A program made the translations under genes and the position numbers. The notes under the pieces were generated by a model. It had not been told where the DNA came from, ran no database searches, and saw only the letters and a program-made list of their open reading frames with translations. From Coprinopsis marcescibilis (taxonomy: Eukaryota > Basidiomycota > Agaricomycetes > Agaricales > Psathyrellaceae), in assembly GCA_004369085.1 (NCBI GenBank), contig ML210383.1, forward strand, positions 1-42,365: 42,365 bases of DNA, in the 5' to 3' direction. Below, piece by piece: positions 9,801-20,560 of this stretch (positions are counted from its first letter, which is position 1; every line of letters begins with the position of its first letter).

Positions 9801-11420
9801 GACAAGCTTGTCGTTTATCTTTATCTGAATCACACGGCGTGATCCCAGAAATCTCGCATAACGATGCGATCTCCTACTCTCCATAGGCTCCAAAACGACT
9901 TTAAACTTGCTCTCGCTGGCCTTGTCTGGCCGTACGAGCCGCGCGATCTGTTGAATCTGTCCGCCATGCCAACTGGGTACACCTTCCCAAGTGCCCATCA
10001 ACCCCAGCCTACGTTCGGGACATTCTCTGGTCGCCTTCTCCTCCCGATCCAGCTCGCTCCACACGCCCAGAGGTGTAGAGCCTACTATTGATTCGTCGCG
10101 CAGAACCTGCGGAACTTTACATGCCACGTCCGCGTTGCTTCCCTTGAGTTTTGGGATTCCGGCGATTACATCGTCCCAAGTCCACAGTTCTTTGACCACG
10201 CCCCTGGCAATCTCCCATTGCACACCCCATTCAACCCTGGCGTCGTCGAGCAGGGATTGTGCATGCTGGTTATGTGCGATGATATTGGGGCAAAGGGCTC
10301 TACCTAGCGGTAGCTTCAGAAAAGCGCGGATAGTTGAGGTGGAATCCCCAGCCGGATGGCGGTTCTGGGAGAGGGTTTCGCTAATCTCAAGTTTTGAGAG
10401 ACAGAGTGTCAGTGATTCGACCTCGGCGTTGGTAGAACCAGCCTTCGCGATGGATGAGGGTGGCGAAGGGATGGGTGATGGGCTTGTGCTAGCTGTGTCA
10501 ACGCCTTCATCTCGCAAACTGGAGGTTGTCGACGCAGCATCGTCGAAACTGTCGGCCCCTGTATCAGCGTCGCTTTCGCTGCTTTCGAAATCGGAGTCGG
10601 AATCAGGGACGTTGTAGATCTTCTACAATCGGAGGTCAATACTCGGTAATCTTAATCATTCTCGGCAGAAGACGCATGTACCATGGGGACACTGGTGCTT
10701 CGAGGTGGGAATCTTCCCAAAGCAGAAGCAGATTGGGCTTGAGCTATTTATAGTAAGCCAGTCGATTTCTTTGACGAGTGAATAGAGAGACACATGCCTT
10801 TCTCCTTCTCGGGACTGTTCAACTTTTCAAGGGTTATTGCACGGATTGTCTGTGACACCTCGGGCGACAAAACAGTTCGAGTTCGGGCTCCACCAGTAGA
10901 AATTGGGGCAAGTGGTGGGCGTTGGAAATGGCTCGAGGCGCTTCCCGATGCAGCGGTCGATCTAACGGGAGAAGCAGAAGGGTTCGCTGACCCCATGCCC
11001 TTTGTTCTATTCACATAAGGGTTGGAACGCGGAATTGGCCGTCCACCAGACACACTGATGGAAGGCTCAATTTGAGCTGCCCGCAGTCGATTGGGTTTGG
11101 GCGTCGGTGATCCATGTTGGGCCGAGGCAAAAAGACAGCTACTAGGGCTAGGCTGCGACATCGACTTGGATGGTGTGGTCAATGCTTCATCTGGAGTAGA
11201 ATTGACTGTGAGCAATGGAAGAGGCAATCTATAAAACTGGCAACACTTACCAGACATTGTGGATATCGATTGCCACCATTCTGGATCACTCACTTCTGAG
11301 TAAGGATCGGTGTCGTCCTCGTAGCTTTCCGTCTGTGCTAGATTAGCTCAAAGGGAATCGAGTCAATGTGAAAGAAAAACCGACCACTTTAGACTTCCGG
11401 CTCTGACTCCTACGCGCCAT
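6834..11420 (-). CDS. RNA-dependent RNA polymerase 1 (QDE-1/RDR family)
   Basis: Eukaryotic cellular RdRP, which copies aberrant RNA into double-stranded RNA for Dicer. Exons, minus strand: 11420-11385, 11332-11251, 11205-10792, 10743-10682, 10622-9582, 9528-9429, 9378-8749, 8684-8511, 8404-8295, 8245-8204, 8154-8055, 7986-7975, 7915-7627, 7572-6834. They sum to 3831 nt, 1276 residues. Residues 1 to about 200 are Ser/Pro-rich and low complexity. The polymerase region follows: RRSHRYARFLGSRR, EKIMTDGAGF, the QGRIDGAKGLW loop, and SGG-DMDGD at 931-935, the metal-binding catalytic motif. DMDGD is encoded mostly by the 12-nt exon 7986-7975. The exon pair around 10792/10743 was chosen because it alone keeps frame, and its donor GTCTCT is weak. 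The gene shares a divergent promoter with centrin. The paralogue is at 13522-17375. Confidence 0.9.
7975..7986 (-). other. 12-nt microexon carrying the RdRP 1 catalytic motif
   Basis: Exon ACATGGACGGAG (minus strand) is flanked by acceptor AG (7988-7987) and donor GTGAGA (7974-7969). Both flanking introns are phase 1, so G|AC ATG GAC GGA G|AT reads D-M-D-G-D. Skipping it would keep the frame but delete four residues of the active site. Confidence 0.88.
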
Positions 11421-11874
11421 AAGGCGTTGGGTATGCTTTAATCAAGATAATGGTCAAGCCAAGGGGAGTATGGGTATCCAATCGCGAGAAACTTGGCCAG
11501 AAAGAAGGATGAAAGGGACAAGGTCGGTTTTGCCAAACAAGGCTCTTATAATCCGGTACTCATGGGTTACGGTAACGCAGCAGCAAACAGCAGAGATTGT
11601 CCACGATAGGACAGTAGTTCCAGGGCCAAAATTAAAAGGTCGACGAGTAAGGAATGTCCAGCTAGACACCATCATCACAGAAGGAACAGCAGTGACAGGG
11701 AGCAGAAACCCTAAAAGATCCGTGGTCAGTGCGTGAAAACCGCGACACTGCCACTGACAGCGCGTTTTGCGCGTGACCGTGCGCCAAGCCTTCCTCCAGT
11801 GTTGTTCGCCACCATCCCGCTCGTTGCGCGTCTCAGTCAATTATATGCAACGCCAGCCCCCAGCAGCCACTTCG
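11421..11874. promoter_or_regulatory. Shared divergent promoter of RdRP 1 and centrin
   Basis: About 450 bp separate the RdRP 1 start (11420, minus) from the centrin start (11875, or 11845, plus). The region therefore must hold the promoters of both genes. No TATA box is evident on either side. An in-frame open stretch reaches back to 11767 on the centrin side without an extra ATG before 11845. Confidence 0.55.
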
Positions 11875-12498
11875 ATGTACACATCCTCTGCAGCACAGCG
11901 TGCAAAACGTCGCACTCATAAGACTGAACTCACAGACGAGCAGAAGCAAGAAATAAAGGAAGCTTTTGAGCTGTTCGACACCGACAAGGATGGGGCCATC
12001 GACTACCACGAACTCAAAGTCGCCATGAGGGCCCTAGGATTTGATATGAAGAAAGCGGAGGTCTTGAAGATTCTCAGGGATCACGACAAGACTGGCCAGA
12101 ACCTAATGGATTTTGAAGATTTCGCGAAAGTTAGTGAGTATCATTTTCATTTCGCGTTTATCCTAGCTCTGGATCCTGAATAAGGTGCTAACAATGGACC
12201 ATAGTGAGCGATAAGATCCAAGCACGCGATCCAATAGAAGAAATGCGACGCGCATTCCACCTCTTCGACGACGATGGCACGGGTAAAATTAGCCTGCGCA
12301 ATCTCCGTCGCGTCGCAAAGGAGATTGGTGACAGATTAGAAGACGATGAATTGTACGTTCGGTGGACGCTTTCGGGGTATACACACTGACCCCCAATTCT
12401 CTGCTCACAGACAAGCTATGATAGACGAATTCGATTTGGACGGCGACGGCGAGATCAACGAACAAGAATTCCTTGCCATCATGACAGACGAAGCATAA
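11875..12498 (+). CDS. CDC31: Centrin, spindle-pole-body EF-hand protein
   Basis: Exons 11875-12133, 12205-12352 and 12411-12498 give 164 residues. Four EF-hands: loop 1 [12 protein letters not shown] at 35-46 is canonical; loop 2 around 69-80 is degenerate; loop 3 [12 protein letters not shown] at 108-119 has Asn in place of the last Glu; loop 4 [12 protein letters not shown] at 144-155 is canonical. The basic N-terminus ([10 protein letters not shown]) and the [13 protein letters not shown] segment mark centrin rather than calmodulin. In fungi centrin acts in spindle-pole-body duplication and with nuclear pore TREX-2 and XPC-type repair complexes. An in-frame ATG at 11845 would add ten residues; 11875 is preferred because the protein then begins as centrins usually do. 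It sits between the two polymerase genes but has no known link to silencing. Confidence 0.93.
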
Positions 12499-13521
12499 CG
12501 CGTGTGCTTTGGGTTGCGGCACCCTTCAATTGACCAGAAATGACATCTAATCTAACTGGACTCCATCATTCTCGCGCTTTTTCATCTTCATGGCCGCCCT
12601 TGTTGTACTTGACCCACCGTATCTTCTTGTTTAATCATCTCGCTGTGCCATTGCTGTCTCATTGTAGGTTCTCCTCCGATCCCACGATGAAAGATGTTGA
12701 CATCCTTACTACAGGTCTGTATCACGTTCTCAAATCTCATTCGCAACTGTATCGTTATTGCACTCTGAATCAAAACAAACACCCTCGCATTCTATCTGGG
12801 CCAACCGTTGATCACCTTGAGGAAACCATCCCCTAAACCGCCAGCTTTCTACACTCCTCGACCAACTTCGATGTTTGCTTGAATCCCACATGATCTTAAA
12901 ATACACTCGGTTCGACATGAGAACTTAGCCGTCACAATGACCAGCATGGTGCCAACACATTGCGGACTCAGACAGGTGTCCAACAGCTAACTGTCGATTC
13001 TCGAACCTTGGTTGTTCCTCCTATTCACAGTTTGTCAACTGTTTGCTTTGCTCGCTGCTTCCCGTTTCCACGCAGCTACGAGACTGTTCGCATGCTATAA
13101 GAGCACGATTGTCTGTTCCTTCCTCTTGTTCCTCGTAAGCCGTCAGGGGTGTACAGCCGCCTGGTACAGCCTGGTACAGCGCTCCCCTCAGTCCCAATTC
13201 ACAGTTTAGTCTCGGCGCCGCAGTTTGGAAAAGAGGTTCGTCTTTGACGTTGAATCACCAACAGCTTGTCGAAATTTGACCCCTATCGAACTACAGAGAC
13301 CTCCAGACTATAGCCCGGTTTGGTGCAAACCGACAGTGGAGAAATGCCTCGTGAGCTTTCTATTACTTGTGGGCGACATTTTAAGGCTCTGAACTGATCG
13401 TCGCTGGTTAACTTGCTGTTCAGACAACGAACATAGCGTTCCCCTGCAGGACAGGAACGCGGATCCAATTTCAACGCGCCTCCATTGGTCACAAATTCTG
13501 TTATATGGAGGCCGACGGAAC
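12499..13521. other. Intergenic between centrin and RdRP 2
   Basis: About 1 kb without a convincing gene. It holds the centrin 3' end, a small direct repeat at 13161-13180 and the presumed RdRP 2 promoter. I looked for exons matching the N-terminal extension of RdRP 1 and saw none. The frame of RdRP 2 is open back to 13393 but without another ATG. Confidence 0.5.
13161..13180. repeat. Two perfect tandem copies of a 10-bp unit
   Basis: CTGGTACAGC occurs twice head-to-tail, preceded by a partial third copy (GTACAGCC, from 13151). It lies about 340 bp before the RdRP 2 start codon. Function unknown. Confidence 0.6.
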
Positions 13522-16500
13522 ATGCATCGGGCTACTTCTCCAACTATCGAGTCTACCTCTGCCTCGGTATTTGGACCAGATAATGCTGTGGACGTTGGGG
13601 TTGGGAGTACTCAACACGCGAATTCCCAACTCCCCGTCTCAGTTTTTTTCTCCCAAAGTCCCCCCTCAGTCTTGTCCCCGGATGTGCTGCGCACGATACG
13701 CATTGCAACTCAGGCCCACGCGGACGATGACGACAGCAACGATGTAGATGCGGACGCAGCCACCAATCGGTCGGATACGCCCGACGCCGACAAAGACGGT
13801 GATACAGAACTGGCACCCATCCTCTCAAAGCTACAGATCGCGGATGGTCTTCAAGTGCCCCCTCAGTCCTTCAATAACAATCCGGACATTGCCTACATTC
13901 ATCAATTCCTCGGCAAGCCACTTGGAATCGCACTCGAAGCACATATTATTGCCCATAACAGTGATGTGCAAACGGTACTGGACGAATACAAGATTGAATG
14001 GGGGGTTCAATGGGAGCTGGCTCGAGGGTTGATGAAGGAACCAAGTCTATGGACGTGGGATGACATCCGTGAACGCATTCCCGATCTCGTCGGATCCAAC
14101 GCCGAGAAAGCGGGGCAGGTTGGGCACATTATGGGGAGAGCAAGGCATGGAACGACTGCTATGAGTGTCTGGAGGGAGCTGGATCGGGAGGAAAAAGCTA
14201 CCCGAGAGGACCCCGATCGTCGTCTAGGCCTTAGGGGCGCATGGGAAGGAGATCCTAACTGGCATGGAGGACAGATTCAGCAATTGGCCAGGCTCGTCAA
14301 GAGGTGCCCGAGGACGTCCCAACCTATGGGACCCAAGTATAAAATTCTCCTTGAACCGATGGAGAAACGAAGGTCCCATCGTTTTGCTAGGTATCTTGGG
14401 TCTCGAAGGATTTTGCAAGTTCGTATCAATGACGATTTGGTTATGAAGGAGAAGGCGGATGTGGTTGCATTTTTGTCGCGAAAGTTTGTGTTATTCGGGA
14501 GGATGTTCGTGCCGTTCCACTCGAAGGATGAAAGCGTCTACATGGTTGAAACCAACGAGGATTTTGGAGGGAGGGTACCTCGTGATTGGTGCGCCGACCG
14601 TCAGAGGCTTAGCTTTGTGGAATTTTTGGAATGGCATAATCCCTTGGAGCATAATGGCATGCAGGCAAGTCAATTTCATTGGCCCTTGCTACAGAATATG
14701 TTGATCGATCTTCGGTTGTGAACCAGGCCATCAGTAAATGCGTGACCAGGTATGCGTTGGGTCTCTCAAACTCGATACCTGTCGTGGAATTTGAGCGAGA
14801 TTGCATTTATTTCATTGACGATATATGTAGGTCCTCGTCCCCATCTTCCCTGCTATATTACTAATTTCGAGCTGTAGATTCAAGTGATTGGCGACCTGGC
14901 CAGCCCAAGCCAGCTGAGAAGATCATGACGGATGGTTGTGGATTTATCAATCTCGCCGGTCTCAAGGCAATAACCAAGCAAATGGCGTACGAATACCTCC
15001 CCACTGCAGTGCAAGGTCGGATAGACGGAGCCAAGGGTCTGTGGGTGCGCCACCCAACAGACGAAGATCTCGACACGCCGCGGATCTGGATCCGCGCTTC
15101 CCAGAACAAAATTAAAAACCCCCGACTTGACCGTGCCCATAGGATATTCGAACTGGTGGCCCCCTCCAGGCCGTCCACGGGCAGCTCGATATCTCAGCAA
15201 AGCATTCTCAACCTACATTTCAATAATGTGAAGGCGGAAAATATGATCAAGCTGTTTGAGGAAGCGCTGAGGGAGGAAGTTGGTCCGCTTTTGGATTGGG
15301 GTGATAGCATCAGGTTGTACCATGCAGTTAACAAGGTGGGAGGTGTTGCTGGTTCCAGGGCTGTGAGGATTGCAAGTAGTAGGGGAAGAGCTATGGGGCT
15401 TACCAGGCCTACGTGGCAGCATGAGCACGTCGAGGCGACGGAGGAGTCTCAGAGTCAGAGCCAGGCTGTTTCACTCGCGGAGGACGTTGGGCCTGCGACA
15501 TATACGGGTAGAAATCCGTACAGTGGAGGTAAGTCGCGTGAGGAAGTTTATTGACTCCAACTGACATTTTTCTTTTCTCTCTTTCAGCTCCGCATGGGAT
15601 TTCCGAAAAGATCATGGAAATGCTGCAGGCCGGCTTCAATGTGACCGAGAACAAATTGTTGCGGGACGATACTATGAAATTGATCGATATCACTCTAAAT
15701 ACTGCGATTGAGAACTGTCGCATTCCCTTGAAGGAATCAATCAACGCCTTCATTATTCCTGGTACGCTCCCTTTGTTAATCCCTAGAAAGTTGATTGATG
15801 TCCATTGGCAGATCCACTGGGTATACTTGAAGAAGGGCAGATTTACTATCGTTCATCCCAACCAATGAAGAATCCTCGCACGGAAATGATGTTTGACGTT
15901 ATTATGGGAAAGGTTGTGGTCGGAAGGTCAGTGACAGTGACTAATGTATGCACAGATAACTGACTTTAACACCCAGGTATCCTATGCATCTTCCTTCGGA
16001 CTTGCAGAAGGTAGAGGGGAAAGCTTTTGATTGCCGAAACAATGTCAAATCTTTCTTCTTCAGGTCGAAGCTGTGGACAGGCGCGAGCTCTCTGGGTGGA
16101 CGGATGTCGTGATAGCTTCCGTCAAAGGTGAACGCAGCCTTGCTAGTTTGCTTAGCGGCGGTGGTAAGTCCAGTGTCAATAGGACTTTACCTTCGGTTGG
16201 ACTGATGGGCTTGTTTTTGAACAGATATGGACGGAGGTTGTTCTTCCATCCATCCATTGTGATTCTTATTAACTGGCGGTGTTTTTTAGACACGGTGGAC
16301 ATCTACAGAGAAGCTGAAATCGTTGAAAATTTCACAGGCCAGCTGTTTACCGAATCTCCACCAGATCTAGGGCACAACTTCCAAGAAAATGTTCAGACTG
16401 TCATCCGGTTCTGTCGTGAACATGCTACTGCCCCTCCTGACGTCTCGGCGAGGCTATATCAGGGTATTCTCATCGGAAACCTCAAATCCAACTTGACAGG

Positions 16501-17375
16501 GTTATACTCGACCTTCCATGACAAGTGTGTCGCTAACAACGGTTATGACCATAAAGAATCAATTCGGCTTGCTTATATGTGAGGATTATATCGCTTTGCA
16601 TTCTGTAACCTGCAAACTGATTACGCCCCTACCCCGCAGTTTCAATACCCTGGTTGACGCAGCAAAGTCTGGTCTTCAGCTGAAGGATGAGGTTTATCAA
16701 AGTGACAACGCCAGGTGGAAGGGACAAAGCAAAGTATTTCCCGTGGTAGAGGAGCTAAGAACGGCTGGTAGGCGAATATCCGCGGAACTACAAGACAGGT
16801 TTCAGGATCTATGCCAGACCCATGTTCAATACCGCAGGGATAAAGACCTTCTGGAACCTTATACAATGGCAAGGACGTACCTCCAGAAGCTCATCGAGGC
16901 TAAGCACCCAGCATACAAAATGTTCGACTTCGAGATGGACCTTATTTGCGCCCGCGTTGACGACGTGAAAGCTCTTTTCGCAAAGGCCTATCGGCAATAC
17001 CTCGAGAAGAAAGAGAAAGAGGCACATATGGCGAGGACCGGGGGCAAGAAGAAGAAGAAGAGAACTGAGCGCAAAGCGGACCAGGAAGACGTTATGTTGG
17101 CGCCGTCCAAGCTGTACATGGAAGATATCCCGGGTATCGTTTTGACGAGGAACGTGGAAGAGGTGAAGGCATCGTATGCGTATCATCTGGCCACGGAATA
17201 CAACAATGAGGCGTCATTCCCATATTCCATGGCATTCCGAACGATCTGCCTCATGAAGGCGAAGGCACAATCAGTGGGCTTTGCACCAGTGTTGCATAAC
17301 TTCGACGAGTGCAAAAATCTTTCAAGCGCGGCTGTCAGGGCGTTGGCCAGAAGTGGAGACGAAGACGTTTTCTGA
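13522..17375 (+). CDS. RNA-dependent RNA polymerase 2 (QDE-1/RDR family)
   Basis: Paralogue of the polymerase on the opposite strand. Exons 13522-14664, 14727-14826, 14878-15528, 15588-15761, 15812-15926, 15977-16010, 16064-16163, 16225-16236, 16290-16578 and 16640-17375 sum to 3354 nt, 1117 residues. Visible family features: RRSHRFARYLGSRR, a FVPFHSKD segment, EKIMTDGCGF, QGRIDGAKGLW, DPLGILEEGQ, and SGG-DMDGD at 773-777. The aspartates of DMDGD bind the catalytic metal in this family. The first intron has a GC donor (CAG|GCAAGT). The N-terminus is about 100 residues shorter than that of RdRP 1, an acidic Asp-rich stretch follows, and upstream exons cannot be excluded. A Lys-rich KKKKKR tract lies near the C-terminal third. 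The gene looks intact and catalytically competent. Confidence 0.92.
14665..14726 (+). other. GC-AG intron in RdRP 2
   Basis: Donor CAG|GCAAGT and acceptor ACCAG frame a 62-bp phase-0 intron. The matching intron in RdRP 1 (9581-9529) has a normal GTATGT donor at the same codon. The only nearby GT (GTCAAT) would break the frame. Confidence 0.8.
16225..16236 (+). other. 12-nt microexon carrying the RdRP 2 catalytic motif
   Basis: ATATGGACGGAG lies between acceptor ACAG (to 16224) and donor GTTGTT (from 16237); both introns are phase 1. Spliced reading is G|AT ATG GAC GGA G|AC, D-M-D-G-D. Same length, phase and position as in RdRP 1. Confidence 0.88.
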
Positions 17376-17832
17376 GGTAATAAGAGCACTTTCTACCTCT
17401 TGGGTCCCAAGTTTTATCGGGTTGTCCTACTATTTATTTGTTGGTTCCTCCTCCTTACTATTTAATATTTATAGTTGACTCGAGTTGGACTCGAGTCCGA
17501 CGAGCCCCACTTGTGCGCGGTTCTGGCCCCATTCGCTCTTCGGATACTGATCGTTGGCTTAACATTGATTACCGCTCTATTATCGAGTAGAGTTTCGCTG
17601 TTTTATCTTTGTTATTTCATCATATGGACGTGAATTGAAGTTGGACTGAGGTCATAATTCTCGGAATGGCAGTTCTCAGCGGAGATAACGGTGCCCGCCA
17701 TCATCGTAACCAAGCGTGGGATTTCCGAGGCGCCGCCAAATTTGCGATGATGTTCTGCGCCCTTGCACTGTTACACCGACAGCGACAACACTCAGCTCTA
17801 CTAACGCCCAAGGCTCATTGTTTTGAAGTTCA
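17376..17832. other. Intergenic between RdRP 2 and the 857-residue gene
   Basis: Holds the RdRP 2 3' end and the next promoter. Two XhoI-type palindromes lie together: ACTCGAGT at 17478-17485 and GGACTCGAGTCC at 17487-17498. No gene is seen. Confidence 0.5.
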
Positions 17833-20560
17833 ATGGTGCCCCCAACGTCGGTGTCTGACATGGTCTCGTCGCCAGACGCTGAAGAAAATCCATACACGTC
17901 GGAACTTTCAACACCGGTTACAGTGTCGGGCCAAACTTCTCCGACGGACGAACACGAAGATTCGCTCGAGGTCATCGAGCAGAAGAAGAAAAAGAAAAAG
18001 AAGTCGAAGAAGTCAACCTCCGCGAAGGCGAAAGAAACTCCTACCAAAGCGAAAGCAAATGGGGCAGCCGACCATGACTGTCGGCCACCAGTTCTTTGCA
18101 TCAGCAGGAACAAGCATTGGCGATACATAAGCTCGTACCATGTTAGTTGCTTGTTTTTACTTCGACCAATTCACATATATTGATTTGTTTAGGGACCGTG
18201 GCTCCAACTTCCACTTGAACTCCTAGAATCTCTGCTCGTACTAAATGCAGACCCGACCACATTGCAAGCGGAATCCCGCATGGCACAGTTGCTACCGCCT
18301 TTGATCAACTCGCACATCCAAACCACCAAGAGTCGTGATAAATCGTCAGGCTTCTCCAGACTAGGCGAAATCTCGTCTCTCACAGGCTTTCCGTACAGCA
18401 CCATACCTCAATTGTCTCCTCCGCCATTACCTACACCTAAGTCAGGGAAACCTACGCCTCCTCCGATTGATCCTGGCGTGTTTCGTTCGGTTACCAAAAT
18501 CCGGGAACTGATCGATGAAGCGGCGGAGCTTTCTGTTCGTGCAAGTTCAGGCTTATCTGCGGCGGAATTGAGTTCGATGAGGATTGGCTCCGTTAACGGG
18601 AGTGCTTGGGCAGCGGCTCAGTCGTTGGGACTGAACTCTCTTGGAATGAATAACGGTGGGGGAAGGAATGTAGCAATGTCGGCGATGCGCATCCATCGCC
18701 TCCGTGCCCTTGCGGTCCAGAAATTGGCGGAAGCGTACAAAACGGACGAAATTGCTTCCAGCGTCATGGTCATGCAAGGAGGGAGCGTATTCGACGATCT
18801 AGCTGAGCGTGTGCTCAAAGTGGGTATGTACCCTCTAATTCAACCTATTTCTAATATAAGCCTAATCATTGGAACAGATCCACTGGACGCTGACGCACGC
18901 TATGTGCACTTTTTCCACGAGAAGATCCCGTCCAGGTCTGCTAGTATCGTCTCCTCTGTATAACATCGTACTAAACACCTACAGGCAATTAGCAGAATCG
19001 ACCACACCTCAAGTGCTGGACGAATTAATCGCCCAACACCCTCAAAGACTCCAATACTATCGAACAAGAGGCACCGTGCATTGCTTTAGAGAAGACTTTG
19101 CGCTGGCGACCAAAGATTTTACACACGCCTTAAAAGAAGCTCGAGCGGTCCGCAAAGCAAAACTCGTGCACCATACCGGCAACGCAAGAAAAGACACTCG
19201 TGCCTTAAAGTCCGGAAAGAAAAGGAAGCCCGCGGGTGCTACAAACGGGCAAGCGCCTCCAGATGGCACTAGTGCAGTGGATGATGGCAGGCATGGGGAT
19301 TCGGGTGACATGATGTTACATCCCTCTGTTCTGGACGGTGCACCGGACCCGATTGAACCGCAACTGTTATTCCTTCGCGGGGCTGCATACCTTCAAAACG
19401 TGATGTACATCATCGAAAACGCTGTTCTCCAGCTGGAAGGTGTTCGCAAAGGCCCAACTCTAGATGGAGCCGAACTTCGGCTGTGCTACATCGAGAACGG
19501 CAAATATGGTGGGGTTGAAATTGGAAATCCTGAAGGACCGTTAGGACCAAACCAAGGACCTAAACTGCAAGCCTACAACTCAGTATTAGGGGAGCCAACA
19601 TTCCGTGATCACATATATTCTCTCTTACGAAAGAGTATGCGGGACCACGAGAAATTCCTTGCCCATTTCGACACACTGGAGCCGTCCAACAAGTACCCAG
19701 ATGGTGATATCGCCTCACGAATCGAGTATATCTTCCAGTTGGCAGAATCGAAACGGGCACCATCTGACATCCCACCGGTCTTCACCACCTATCACCCATT
19801 GCTTGTTGAATCGATGTATAGCGTGTTGATCTGCCACCTCATGCTTGGTGACTTTGCCTCACTGCTTCCTCAATTCGTTCGCACCGCTATCATCGTCGAA
19901 GGGCTCGAAGGGTATCCGATTTTTCTTCCGCCGCGCTCTATGGGACAGGCGGAATTTATGGAGATCTTGGAACGACTTGCTGGAGGTTGGAATAAAGGTG
20001 TTCAGCAGCATTCGTTGTCCACGCAGCGTGGGAAAAGTCGGCTAGCAATTGAACCTTCCCCTCCGCCCCCTATATCGCCTTCTCGTACATCCTCGACGGG
20101 TAGCTCTATTGGTCGTTTACAACCCAATTCTTCATCCTCGTCTCGCAAGGGTTCATTTGCGGCCAGGCCATTCAACCACGACTTGTTCGAGTCTTTGCCT
20201 TCCTCGTCGACTTTGGGTTCATCAACGTCATCTCAAACTACAGCAACAGGCACGACCACACCTTCATCCTCTTTCGAATCTGTCGACACTATCAGCGACT
20301 CTGATGATCAGCACACTCGAGCGTCTTCTCCTCCCAACCTAACAAGAAGGCCTGACGCGGAGCAGGCTTTGGATTATGCGAGAATGTTGCTGGCTCCTGT
20401 AGCGAAGAGACAGAAAGAGAAGGCAGAGAAAGCTACGCTGGAGAAGGTCAATGGGTGTAAAAAGAAGCCATCTCCGATTAGCATTCCGTTGCATGGGCCT
20501 AGGGTTGAGGTCATCCTCGCATGGGTTGGAGGTGTTCAGTTGCCAGAGTTGGAGGTGTGA
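17833..20560 (+). CDS. Conserved hypothetical protein, 857 residues, Lys-rich N-terminus
   Basis: Exons 17833-18141, 18193-18823, 18878-18935 and 18985-20560 sum to 2574 nt. The N-terminal 100 residues are acidic and then Lys-rich (a run of seven Lys). A helical region follows (WLQLPLELLESLL), with proline-rich stretches. The mid part (HFFHEKIPSR, then ELIAQHPQRLQYYRTRG and DFTHALKEAR) reads like TPR-type helical repeats. Next come a second Lys-rich linker, a well-conserved-looking domain (PQLLFLRGAAYLQ, ELRLCYIENG, YPIFLPPRSM) and a Ser-rich tail. I recognise it as a protein kept across Agaricomycetes but without a named function. The exon 1 end is chosen because it is the only one matching the phase-0 acceptor at 18192. 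No signal peptide or membrane segment is apparent. Confidence 0.8.

Noticed and set aside
10623..10743. Alternative reading of the small RdRP 1 exon as LKPNLLLLWEDSHLE in another frame
   Set aside because: It looks protein-like, but from this frame every donor-acceptor pair gives a stop or a phase clash with the next exon; the chosen frame joins both neighbours without error.
17676..18128. Minus-strand 150-codon frame with a Phe run
   Set aside because: The Phe run is the reverse of the Lys-rich AAG/AAA tract of the 857-residue gene.
18064..18141. Frame-2 reading of helical text (HQQEQALAIHKLVP) at the end of exon 1 of the 857-residue gene
   Set aside because: It ends in phase 1, which cannot join the phase-0 acceptor at 18192; the main frame joins cleanly.
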